From Prorocentrum cordatum (Eukaryota; Sar; Dinophyceae; Prorocentrales; Prorocentraceae), in the NCBI GenBank assembly GCA_963575745.1, contig CAUYUJ010021682.1:633192-697191 (forward strand): a stretch of DNA of 64,000 nucleotides, written 5' to 3'. This document shows positions 1-10,359 of this stretch, piece by piece (within the stretch, counting starts at the first letter, position 1; each line of letters opens with the position of its first letter). A program made the position numbers and the translations under genes. A model generated the notes under the pieces. The model did not search any database, had not been told where the DNA came from, and was given only the letters and a program-made list of their open reading frames with translations.

Positions 1-2344
1 ACGGTTGGGAATTACACCGAAACCGCTACCCTTCAATCGTTTTTTTTCGCCCCTTTGGACCTCATGTGGGGGGGGGCCGTCGTCACCACGGCTGGATTCG
101 CGTCAGCGGTATCGGTACGTAGTTTTATTTGCCCCCCCCCCAGGGGTGGAAATGGGACCTTCCTGTGTGCGCTTCAGTGCTCGTGAGTCTTGCGGATAGG
201 TCCACCAGTCAGAGCGTCCAGCAGTCAGAGCAGCCTTCAAATTTCTCACGAATACCGTTCGCGTATGCCCATCAGCCCATCCAGAAATTATTCCCAGGCA
301 GATCGCCCTGATCGGGGCGTGTAGCATCGTTCAGTGGAGCAGGGAACAAGCTCCTTCCATGTCGAATATTGCACGCGCCTGGATGTAACTTTCATCCCAT
401 GTCTCATGATCTCCCTCCTCCTTGAATGACCATTCCCCCTGTTATTGGTCCTTGCCGTCTTCCTCTTTCTCAACTGAATGTGTATGTTCCTTCTCCTCTT
501 TCTCGCATCTGCTTCTTTACGTGTGCTCACTTCTATATGATCCCCATCGGTCTCCTAATCCGCATGATCTGGACGTTCTTATGCATGATAGTGTTATTCC
601 TCGTCTGCGCTTTGGTCTCCTTCGTTGTTAATGGACCCTTACGCCATCAAGGGCAGGTTCTCCCATTGCCGTTTCGGCACATTCGGTGTGTGCCCTCGGT
701 TGCGGCGTGCTCTTATCATTGGTCCGCGCCACCCGATTTGAACCGCGCGTTCTTTGTGTTGCGCCGCCGCAAATCCGTTCATGAGTAAATACGGAGGAAG
801 TCTCAGGAGCGGGGGTCCTGAGTTACTTTGGAGGAAGTCTCAGGCGGGAGCCGTTGTTGTTGTTGTAATCCGGAGGGCCAGGGGCACAGTTTGAGCACCA
901 AGACTTCCCCTGTCGAAAAACAGGGTGCCAGCGTCGAGGGGCTCACTTTGATTGAGGAAAAGCAGTATGCTCCAGTGTGATTATTCTTCAGGAATGAGAA
1001 TTCAACAACAAAAACAAAAACAAAAACAGCAACAGCAACAACAACAACAACAAAACGCCTCCACCCGTTTCGACACTGCGATGGGACTTCAATGGGAGCA
1101 GAATAGGCATACGTCTTGAGGATGGCACGAAGCCGAAGCAGAGGCTCGATTCGATTTGACAAACGGCCTCAGACTGCATACCCGCGCGTGGCCTCGCAAC
1201 GAGCAGCGGCCAGAAGACCCCAGATTTCGATTGTGCGTTGCCACGCCAGCAGCTCCAGCCAGAGGGTCTGTGGGCGGACTTCCCTCATGTATGTGTCTCC
1301 CTTTTCTCCCCAGACGTTCTGGGTGGTTCGAGCACAAGCATGCGCTCGAGCACGCGGGGTGCGTCAGCTAGCGCAGCATTCTCGAGAGCGCGTCACGAAG
1401 TCCCCCTGATAACAGCAAGATAGCAGAAGAGCAACGTGAGCGAAAGACGTCAGTCGGCCAATGTGGTAAGAGAGGCGTCAGTCGGATGCGCAACCGGGCG
1501 TAGGGTGTAGCGCAAGTGCAAGGCAACCAGCGTGACCGGTGATACACGCAGGAGTCGATCCTGTCGGCGGATAGCGGTTGTGCGTCACAATGTAATGCCC
1601 ACCAGCGAGATTCATTATGATCTTCGCGGTGGTCCCGAAAGAGCGAGGCGTCATGCAGTGTAGACCGTCTTTTCCAGGACGCGCTGATGTACGATCCAGC
1701 ATTACTGTATGTGCGAAGATGCGTCGTCGACCCCAAGCCGCAAGACGTACAGTCGCACGCATCGTTCACACGCACGCACACTCATGAGTATGTGTTACTG
1801 GACTAGTGCTTGTTATCTTCTCGCGTTTCTTCGCAACATGAATTGTATGTGTCGTTTCTCGTATCTATCTTGATTGGCTTGGCTTCTAGGCCAGTTGAGC
1901 CGCCACGGCGTGCAGAAGTACGTGGTCCCTTGCCAAGGTGAGGCCAGGTCCCCGGTCAAGTCAGAGGACGCTCTCACTTTCATCTATTTGTTTGCCCTAT
2001 AGTTGTTTTGGTCTTGCTTGCCGTAGTGAGCACGACATTGGGCACGAACCATGGCAGCCTTCTATTTCCGCAGCTCCGTGTTCGAGGAAGCTCGTGCTCA
2101 TCTGTTGGTATGACGTCCTGGTTTCCGGGGGCAAGAGGACTCGCTTCTGTCCCCATCAGCATTTTTAGGGGATAAGAGGTGGCGAGACGAAAACCTGCAT
2201 TAACGAATGCACGTACATGAGCGCATGCATGTATTGTAACAAGTGCGCTCGTACGTATGTGAGGACGTTTTTGAGTGCGTTTATGCACCTATACGACCAC
2301 CCTTCGGGTGATAAGGAGGTGAGGGGGGAGGAGGAACCAACGTG
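1..2344. other. No gene recognised
   Basis: Short open frames occur on both strands but none has a recognisable motif, a consistent codon pattern or a neighbour that supports it. The only structured element seen is the CAA/CAG-rich tract near 1003-1055. Confidence 0.5.
1003..1055 (+). repeat. CAA/CAAAAA microsatellite
   Basis: Runs of CAA, CAAAAA and CAG triplets. No coding context was found on either strand. Confidence 0.8.
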
Positions 2345-3260
2345 TCACTCAATACATCTCGCGATCGATCCCACTATCGATCTCACTATCGATATCACTC
2401 GATCGATCTCACTATCGATCTCACTATCGATGTCACAATCGGTCTCACAACCGATCTCATTATCGATCTGATTCAGTCGATCTCACTATCGATATCACTA
2501 TCGATCTCACATTCCGTTTCACTATCGATCTCACAATCGATCGCACATTCGGTCTCACATTCGGTCTCACTTTCGATCTCACTATCGATCTCACCATCGA
2601 TCCCACATTCGGTCTCATAATCAATCTCACTATCGACCGCACTATCGATCTCACTATCGATCTCACTATCGATCTCACAATCGATCTTACCATCGACCCC
2701 ACAATCGATCTCACTATCGATCTCACTATCGATCTCACATTCGGTCTCACTATGGAACTGACGATCGATATCACAATCAATCTCACAATCGATCTCACAA
2801 TCGGTCTCACTATCGATCTTTCAATCGATCTCATAATCGGTCTCACTATCGATCTCACAATCGATCTAAGTATCGATCTCACAATCGATCTCACAATCGA
2901 TATCACTATGGATCCCACTATCGATCTCAATCGATCTCACAATCGATCTCACTTTCGGTGTCACTATCAATTTCACGATCGATCTCACTATCGATCTCAC
3001 TATCGATCTCACTATCGATCCAACATTCGGTCTCACATTCGGTCTCACAATCGATCTCACAATCGATCCCACTATCAGACTATGGATCTCACCATATATA
3101 TGACTATCGATCTCACTATCGATCTCACATTCGGTCTCACTATCGATCTCAATCGACATCACAATCGATCTCACAATCGATCCTACATTCGGTCTCACTA
3201 TCGATCTCACTATCGATCTCACGATCGGTCTCACAGTCGATCTCACTATGGATCTCACGA
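2345..3260 (+). repeat. 12-bp ATCGATCTCACT minisatellite
   Basis: About 75 units of a 12-bp motif, ATCGATCTCACT, with variants ending ACA or replacing ATCGAT by ATTCGGT. Because 12 is a multiple of three the array is open on both strands, giving artefactual proteins (Ile-Asp-Leu-Thr repeats forward, Arg-Ser-Ile-Val repeats reverse). The dense palindromes ATCGAT and GATC mean that even one strand can fold back on itself. No promoter, start context or other domain supports a real protein. Confidence 0.9.
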
Positions 3261-3556
3261 CAGGACACCAACGGGACGCCGACGGGACACCGACGGGACA
3301 ACGGCGGGCAACCGACATTCGGTCTCACTATCGATCTCAATCGATATCACGATATCACAATCGATCTCACAATCGATCTCACATTCGGTCTCACTATCGA
3401 TCTCACTATCGATCTCACTATCGATCTCACTATCGATCTCACGATCGGTCTCACAGTCGATCTCACTATCGATCTCACGACAGGACGCCAACGGGACACC
3501 GACGGGACACCGACGGGATAACGGCGGGCCACCGACGGGACAATGCGGGCCACCGC
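3261..3556 (+). repeat. Higher-order copy of the ATCGAT array with GACGGGACACC-type blocks
   Basis: A block of 12-bp GACACCGACGGG-like repeats (3261-3318) follows the ATCGAT array, then a second ATCGAT block (3319-3478) and a second GACGGG block (3479-3556). The pair at about 3190-3318 and 3385-3536 is a direct duplication of the compound ATCGAT plus GACGGG segment, so the locus grew by copying a compound unit as well as single units. Confidence 0.75.
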
Positions 3557-5297
3557 TTGACATTGACAACGCCGGGGGGGGAAACATTTGTGTTCGCGGA
3601 CCCCTAGCGACAGCAGAGTGAATTCCTCTCGCCCGCCCACGCAGCTTCGCCTCGCCCGCACGCACGACACGAACACGAAACCGAAACCGATTTCCCGGTG
3701 GGGGGCTCTCCGTTCCACTTCGATCTCACCCCCTCACCTCCGATGCTTCTGTGTGTGCTTACCTTCCGGCACCGGCCCCTCAACCCGGATTCCACGGTGC
3801 CTTGGACGGCAGCTTCATCGTAGGGTTCCGCTCGCACGGAGACCGCGAGCGTCTTCTCACCACGGCGTTTGTGAGCTTGTTCTGCCGCGTTGTTCAATCC
3901 GCTCACTGCTAATTGCTTCGTCCATTGCGTCACCTCCACTGGGCGTGTTTACCTGATGGTACACCGACGGATGCACGATGATATCCAGCTTCCCCGCGGT
4001 CCACTGATGGTTTTATTCGCCTCTGGTGTTTGCGCCGCGGGTGTTTATGCGCGTCACGCCGTTGCTTGTTGATTCAGGTTGCATTGATTGCTATATGTGT
4101 TGATGCCATGTGTTGCCTAGTTGGTGCATGTTGCTCTTCGTTGCGGCGTCTTGGAAGGCTAAGCATATTCGAGGATGTCCCAGTGTCTGTGTTGACCATG
4201 CGCTTGCAAAACATGGCTGCGGCCCGCTACTGCTCCTGCCAGTTTGGGCGGTGAAGAATTGATTGTTTGTGTTTGCACTCGATCCCTCTTCTATCGCTGG
4301 CTCTAGTTGTTCTGTAGGCTTGCTCACCTTGTTCGTGCATTCCCACCCCTGTCCGCCAGTTGCGCTGGTGGCTACGCGATGGTCGCATGTCGAAGCCTCG
4401 GTCCTAACCAGCGCACGTAGGGTGAACAGAGCGTGTCTACAGCTTGCAAGGGTGTATATGGCATTTCGCATTAAAACGAGGTGTGCGGCTTGAAAGATTA
4501 TGCGGCATGTCTGGAAAAGAAGGCGGCCGATGATGAAGATGATACGAGGCAGAGACGGACACGTAGATGAAAGAACGAGACAGTGAAGGTGGAGGAGCAG
4601 CAACCGTGGCAGCACAAATGTGATATTTCTTCGCGCTGCGCTTTGTTCGAAAAGTTGTCCCGCAGGACAGGGACCGCCAGAACATTCCACGGGACAGGCG
4701 CAGGGACGCGATGAACGAGCAGGCCGGGCTGGGGTTGAGCCTAAGGGCGCGGCAAGCTTCTGAGGGGGCCTACATTGACACAGTCACGTTTGCGCGCGTA
4801 CACACCACCGCGCTGGGGAAATTATCGCAGCAAGGCTGTGGCGCTGCACAGTTGTAGCACTGCACTGGCTGCAGAGGTGCGTGTATATGGCGCAGCACGT
4901 TGGCAGCGTTACGTTGGCATGCGCAGCTACACGAAAGGACACAGCCCGTATAGCTAGCTGGCCCTTTCAGAAGTCTCTTGGGCTCAGCTTGGTTCGCGAG
5001 GGGCAGAACATGATTCAAAGCACCTGGGCCCAACATGCATTTACACGCTGCAAATGCGCTGGTGCATCACTCCTTGGCGCAGCTTTGATGAGCCACGTTG
5101 ATATTTGCGTGAAATGAAAATGAACAGGGGCTACCTGTCCTCTGAGCCCGAGGAGACGCATCGCATCCCCTAAGGAAATGGTAAACTGCTCAGGGCGGAC
5201 GCTATGGTCGCCCTCAGAGCGCACTGGTTACCTGGAGTGCGAAGCCAGGTGGAACGGAAAGCCCCCTACCTGCACAATGATGCTACATGGGAGGTGT

Positions 5298-5415
5298 AGT
5301 TCACAAGAGTAAACTTGTGCAACCATTTGCTCCTTTTGTGAACTTGTTCGCAACTAGTTCACAAGACCTGTTGGAGCCACCGCGGCCTATGCTTCACAAG
5401 AGCGCACCTTGTGAA
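5298..5415. repeat. Cluster of three hairpins sharing TTCACAAG/CTTGTGAA
   Basis: Three inverted repeats lie within about 115 bp: CACAAG/CTTGTG (5302-5307 with 5314-5319), TTGTGAACT/AGTTCACAA (5336-5344 with 5356-5364, 9 bp perfect) and TTCACAAG/CTTGTGAA (5393-5400 with 5408-5415, 8 bp perfect). All share the core CACAAG/CTTGTG. Function unknown: protein-binding sites or degraded MITE-type ends are possible. Confidence 0.6.
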
Positions 5416-5744
5416 ATGTTGCCCAGCCACGCTGCAGAGATAAAGGCGACAGACATAAACGAGTCAGCGAGCGTCCCCGCCTCAAGACAAAATGCCGAGT
5501 GGACCGCTATAAGTTCTATAAGGCCCAGTTATGCGAGGGACTATACAAAGGGTCAGCTGTAATGACGAAACGGTGATCCCTAACTGCACAGGGAAAACCG
5601 AAAGGCATGCAAGTCAGTAGACGAGCGTGTTGACGTCGATATGCGCATCACGAATTCGTTGCCGATGACGCCGCCGGAGAACATCACACTACAGAGCAGA
5701 CTTGAGCAGCGCAAGCCTGGGACACGATCCACAGACCAGGGTAC

Positions 5745-5814
5745 CTCAGTGGGTCTCTCACCCCCGCACTGAGATGGTCTACGCCCTCAGTGGGTCTCTC
5801 ACCCCTGCACTGAG
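5745..5814. repeat. Tandem pair of 41-bp stem-loop repeats
   Basis: Two copies of CTCAGTGggtctctcacccc followed by GCACTGAG, 41 bp apart. In each copy CTCAGTG (5745-5751; 5786-5792) pairs with CACTGAG (5767-5773; 5808-5814), giving a 7-bp stem and a 15-nt loop. The duplication keeps both arms intact. Confidence 0.65.
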
Positions 5815-8274
5815 ACGTCCGTCAGGCCTCGAAACCTGAAGCGCAGAAGCGCCGAGTCCATCCAGACAAGACGTGAACCTTGGCCCTGGTGCCAACGAGT
5901 GCACTGCAACATCCACACGATAGCGTCAAGCTCACCAGAAGCAACCACCAGCGGTCCCAGCGCGGTGGTTGGGTCGACACCGACCGTGAATCAGCATCTC
6001 CCTCATGTCCCCCAGTCAAGAGGGTCTGTAGACGCGACCGTATTGTCTGCAAGACCTCTCACATCCACAGAGAAAGCCGATCGCAGCGGCCGCATGAGGT
6101 ACACGGCGTAGGAGGGTGAGGCGTTGGCGCTGGCGCCCGCGTAGCCCGCCGCGGCGCATCCAGACTCAATCGTCTGAAACATTGGGAAGTCATAGCGTTG
6201 TCTACTTCATGCATGTTGGCCCATAACCATGACAATATTAGCCTAGCCTAGAGTAGCCCATCGTAAAATGTCGCATCCTAGTCGAGCGCAACGTTATCAC
6301 AGCGTAGTATAGTTGGGAATTGATGTATCGATATTCAGTGCAGCGCAGCTTGTGTTGAGCGTTACATGCTTATACTGTTTGTGTGAAGTGGGTGCGAACG
6401 TAGTTCAGATGTCGGATTTGGCACGGAAGCATTGCATTAAGCACCGTGCTTCACGCATTTCACCACGCAGGTTGGGCTATACACTACGTTGATCGGTTCG
6501 CATGCTAATGGTACAGTTCTATTGTCGGATGTTTTTGTGGATCGAAGTCTGTTCAGTGTGTACAATGTCGTATGCCGTGGCCACAATACCCGTTGTTATA
6601 TGATACGGCGTTATGTGCATCAGCTCTGCTTCCTTCAGAACAATTCGCTTTCGAATTCGAGTTGTTGACACTTGATGGGCTGACCTGGTCGCCAGCCTGG
6701 CGGAAACGTGGCCCAGGGCGTCTTCGATGGCCACGGGGACTTATCAATATTGGCGTCTACGGCACTGGCCATGCGCTTGCAGCTCCGATTTGTTCAGCTT
6801 AGAGTGGGTTCTTGTTGGTCGACGAGCGCATCTGAGCCCAGCGCAGACCAGCGGAGCTTGTATTGCGAAGGCCTTACGGCCAGTGCCGCCGACTATGAAG
6901 GCGGGACCTCCCCCGGGACCCCAGTGGGGGGCGGGTGGTGTTCTAACCCGGGACCGCCTCCCACCCCGACCCACCCGTTGGCAGGGAAGGGATCAATCGG
7001 AAGGGGCTCCCCTTCGATTTAACTACGACGTTCCTGCATTTCTTTGTTCCTCGTGTTCTTTGAGATTGACGACGGCGACGACGACGGCAGCGTCTTCCAA
7101 ACGCCGAAGCGTCAGCGGATTTGGAACATATCAGTTTATGTGAGTCGTGTTTCGGCCTGCTCGACATAGCGTCACTTGTTTTGGATTTCTTGTTTGGACA
7201 TCTGCTTTGTGCTGCTTGAGTGTACAATGTGTAGACATACCATATGCTGTAAAGCACGTTTGCGGTATATTGCGTAAGGAAATGCAGCGGAGAAGGAACA
7301 ATTCATGAATACTGGATACATAGTATGAGCCGCTTGGAAAATACACCACGTCTTGTGTTGGAGATGAAGAAGTAACTTTAATTCATGCGAACGGGACAGC
7401 GGTAACCGCCTACACTGTAACGTAGATCATTGGAAGCTTCCGACAACAATGAACAAATCAGAGACAGCCATGAGGAGGGTGGAAAAAGGCAAGGTGAGAG
7501 AAACAATGACAATGACAAGGAGACAGCAGTAAAGGAGCGACAGGCGATGCAATAAATCAGGGCACATGATTAAAGAGTAGTGATGTAGCGGCAGAGGACA
7601 TCAAAGGCTGACCAAGTAGATTGAAGACGCGTCGGGCGCAAAGAGATAAGGGCAAGTGGCAACACGCACGAAGAATGGTGAACAATTTCAGAAGCACGCA
7701 AGACAAATTGATGGGTAGGGAGCATCTAGCATCTAGTATGGAAGAACGAGTGTCGAACAATGATTACGTATATGAATGGACAACTCCTGGAACTCATGAA
7801 TGCAATGTGCGCCGGAATGATACACAGCAAGCCTAGATCCATATGCATATTCATTGGGACTTTGGCATATATCAGAAACAGCTTGCATCTAGCCACCGTG
7901 CGCGTCCCAGGTGTCGCTCGCACTGTTGCGGCTAGCTCCACATTACTACGGGGGATTCGCTCTGTTATTCGTGACATGCTTCATGTGCTCCCCATTCTGC
8001 TTTGAAGCGCAGTACGACATACGCGCCATATTCGTTCCAGGGGATGGGCAACTCGGACCCGAACTGGGTAGAACTTGCACAGCGAACTAACACAAGCCAA
8101 TCAGTCCTGGAGAAAAGCTGTCTTGATCGGCCCCGTCCAGCTCAGCCAAGTAGACAGACACGTCCTACTCTTTGGGCTAGCACGTGGTACAACTAGACAT
8201 CCATTCTCCTTTACATTGTGTTCCACCCTCTGCTTCCATCAATTATCCTGCAGCTGCCGTTCCATATGCCTCTC

Positions 8275-8480
8275 TCTCCAACTCGCTCTGTCACTCTCTC
8301 TCTCTCTCTCTCGCTCTCTCTCTCTCTCTATCCCTCTCTCTCTCACTCTCTCTATATATAAATATATCTATCTATATATATATATGTATATATATATATG
8401 TGTCTCTCTCTTTCTTTCTCTCGCCTTTTTCCCCTTTATGTGTATCTCTCTCGCTCTCTCTCTCTCTCTTTCTCTTTCTT
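8275..8480 (+). repeat. CT and TA dinucleotide microsatellites
   Basis: Long CT runs flank an alternating TA/TATG segment (about 8350-8402). Open frames here are low-complexity artefacts. Confidence 0.9.
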
Positions 8481-8489
8481 CCCTGGTGG

Positions 8490-8945
8490 AAGCTATGCGG
8501 TGTGACTTATGTGGTGTAAGTTTTGTAGTGGATTATTTGTGGTGGATGCTACGTGGTGCAAGCTATGTAGTACCAGCTACGTGATGTAAACCATATTGTA
8601 TAGGCTATGCGGCGCCAGCCATGTGGTGCAAGCTATGTGGTACAACCTATGTCGCTTAGTTTGCGCAGTGTGTTCAATGTGGTGAAAGTTTTGCGGTATG
8701 AGTTATGTGGTGAATGCAATGTGGTGCAAGCAATGTGGTGCACGCTGTGTAGTGCAAGCTATGCTGCGTGAGCAATGTGGCGTACGCTGTGTCGTTCAAG
8801 CTATTGAGTGCAAGCTATGTGGCGCAAGCTATGTGGTGTACGCAAGTTATGCGGCGTGAGCTATGTGGTGTACGCTGTGTCGTCCAAGCTATTGGGTGCA
8901 AGCTATGTGGTACAAACTATGTGGTATAAACTATGGGGTGTAAGC
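8490..8945 (+). repeat. Degenerate 15-bp minisatellite (GCTATGTGGTGCAA type)
   Basis: A GCTATGTGGTGCAA-like motif recurs at about 15-bp spacing (for example near 8603, 8618 and 8633) with many substitutions. A single further match, GCTATCGTG, lies near 10262 just upstream of the PQQ gene. Confidence 0.7.
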
Positions 8946-9034
8946 CATTCTGCTGAACATGAAGTCGTCATCTCCATTGCTCGCGCAAACATCCCACCCA
9001 CCCACCCGCAATTTGGTTTGCAAAACCTCTTAAG

Positions 9035-9570
9035 ACCGACTACGACGACACCGACGACAACGACTACGACGACACCGACGACGTCTCCGACGACTCGTGA
9101 CGACAACGACGCCGACGCCGACGACGACGAAGACGACGACGACGACGCCAACGAAGGCGACGACGAGGGAGGAGGACGACGACGGCGACAACGACGACAA
9201 CGACGACAACGACGACGGAGGAGGGAGGACGGCGACGACGCGAACGACGAAGAAGGAGGAAGGACGGCGACGCCGACGACGACAACGACGAGGGAGGAGG
9301 GAAGACGACGACGACAACGACGACGACGACGACGGCGACGAAATAGGAGGGACGACGACGAGACGCCGACGACGGACGACGACGACAACGAGAGAGGAGG
9401 AGGCAGGACGACCACGGCGACAACGACGACAGAAACGACCACGACGCCACAAGAGGACGACGACGACGACGAACACGAGGAAAGACAGAGGACGACGTAG
9501 GCGACGACGACGACGACGTCCCGGGAGGAGGGAGGACAGCGACGACGACGACGACGACGACGACGACGCA
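9035..9570 (+). repeat. GAC-rich trinucleotide tract
   Basis: About 530 bp of interrupted GAC/GAG/ACG triplets. It is open in several frames on both strands (Asp/Arg/Thr-rich forward, Ser/Val/Arg-rich reverse), typical of a triplet microsatellite. Confidence 0.9.
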
Positions 9571-9584
9571 AGAGCGCGCGCGCG

Positions 9585-10050
9585 CACGCTTTTGTTGAAA
9601 ATCCGTGTTGCGAAACCTTGGGTTTTTGTAGGTTTTTTGGACACACGATTTTGAAATCTTTCCGAAACCAATGGGTTTTGAAGGTTTTCGGCGTACGCCC
9701 GCGACGACGCGCGCGTCTGCACTTCGTCCCATTTCTTGCAGAGGATTCTCGCGACGGCACACGCGCAAGGGCGTTCGACAGATTTCGACATGCGCGCGCG
9801 AAGCCCGTTCAGTTGCATGTGTGAAAATCTTGAAAAACCTATGGTTTTCTTAAGATTTCGCAAGAGTTCGCGCGGAAGCTTTTTTAGAAAATCAGTGTTG
9901 CGAAACCTTGTGTTTTTGTATGTTTGTTGGAAACTCGATTGCGACATCCCTGCGGCACCGAAGGTTTTTGAAGGATTTCGGCATGCGCGCGCGACGACGC
10001 GCGCGTGCGCACTTCGTCCCATTTTTTGCAAGGGATTCATGAAAAGTGCT
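9585..10050 (+). repeat. 290-bp direct repeat, two diverged copies
   Basis: Segments beginning near 9589 and 9879 share GTGTTGCGAAACC, the GAAGG(T)TTT..CGGC segment, a GCGACGACGCGCGCG block and ACTTCGTCCCATTT (9721 and 10011). The offset is constant at 290 bp, so this is a tandem duplication. The repeat carries alternating GC tracts. No coding sense was found. Confidence 0.75.
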
Positions 10051-10359
10051 ATGTTATAACAAAAAACCACCGCATCGTGTTTTTTTACAAGGGACCCTCA
10101 GGGGGGGGATACCGGTTGGCATTTTACATTGTGATTTCATATTTAAGATGGACATGTGGTCAGAATCATATAAAATCTACATACCCGAAAGGGGGAGTGA
10201 TAACTCCGGGGGCGGGGTAGATCCTATTCTGTTTTTAGAAAGGAGAATATATGCGCTGTGAGCTATCGTGTAAAAGCTATGCGGCTCCGTGTCCGCTCTG
10301 GATCAAGCACTGACACCGTGTCATTTTTCCAAACTGGCAAGTGTATTTACACGTTCCCA

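Larger units (their letters stand above)
3557..8270. other. No gene recognised; short inverted repeats only
   Basis: About 4.7 kb of mixed-composition sequence. The longest open frame (minus strand, about 4091-4690) is Leu/Cys/Ser rich with no motif. Apart from the inverted-repeat clusters near 5.3 kb and 5.75 kb no feature could be supported. Confidence 0.5.

Noticed and set aside
723-765. tRNA-like B-box on the minus strand (GGTTCAAATCG...GCGGACCA)
   Set aside because: No T-stem pairing around TTCAAAT, no A-box or cloverleaf upstream.
4091-4690. 199-codon minus-strand frame
   Set aside because: No motif, biased Leu/Cys/Ser composition, and overlapping frames on the other strand are equally good.
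8903-10070. Long Ser/Arg/Val-rich minus-strand frames
   Set aside because: They come from the GAC triplet tract, plus the 290-bp repeat; no domain.
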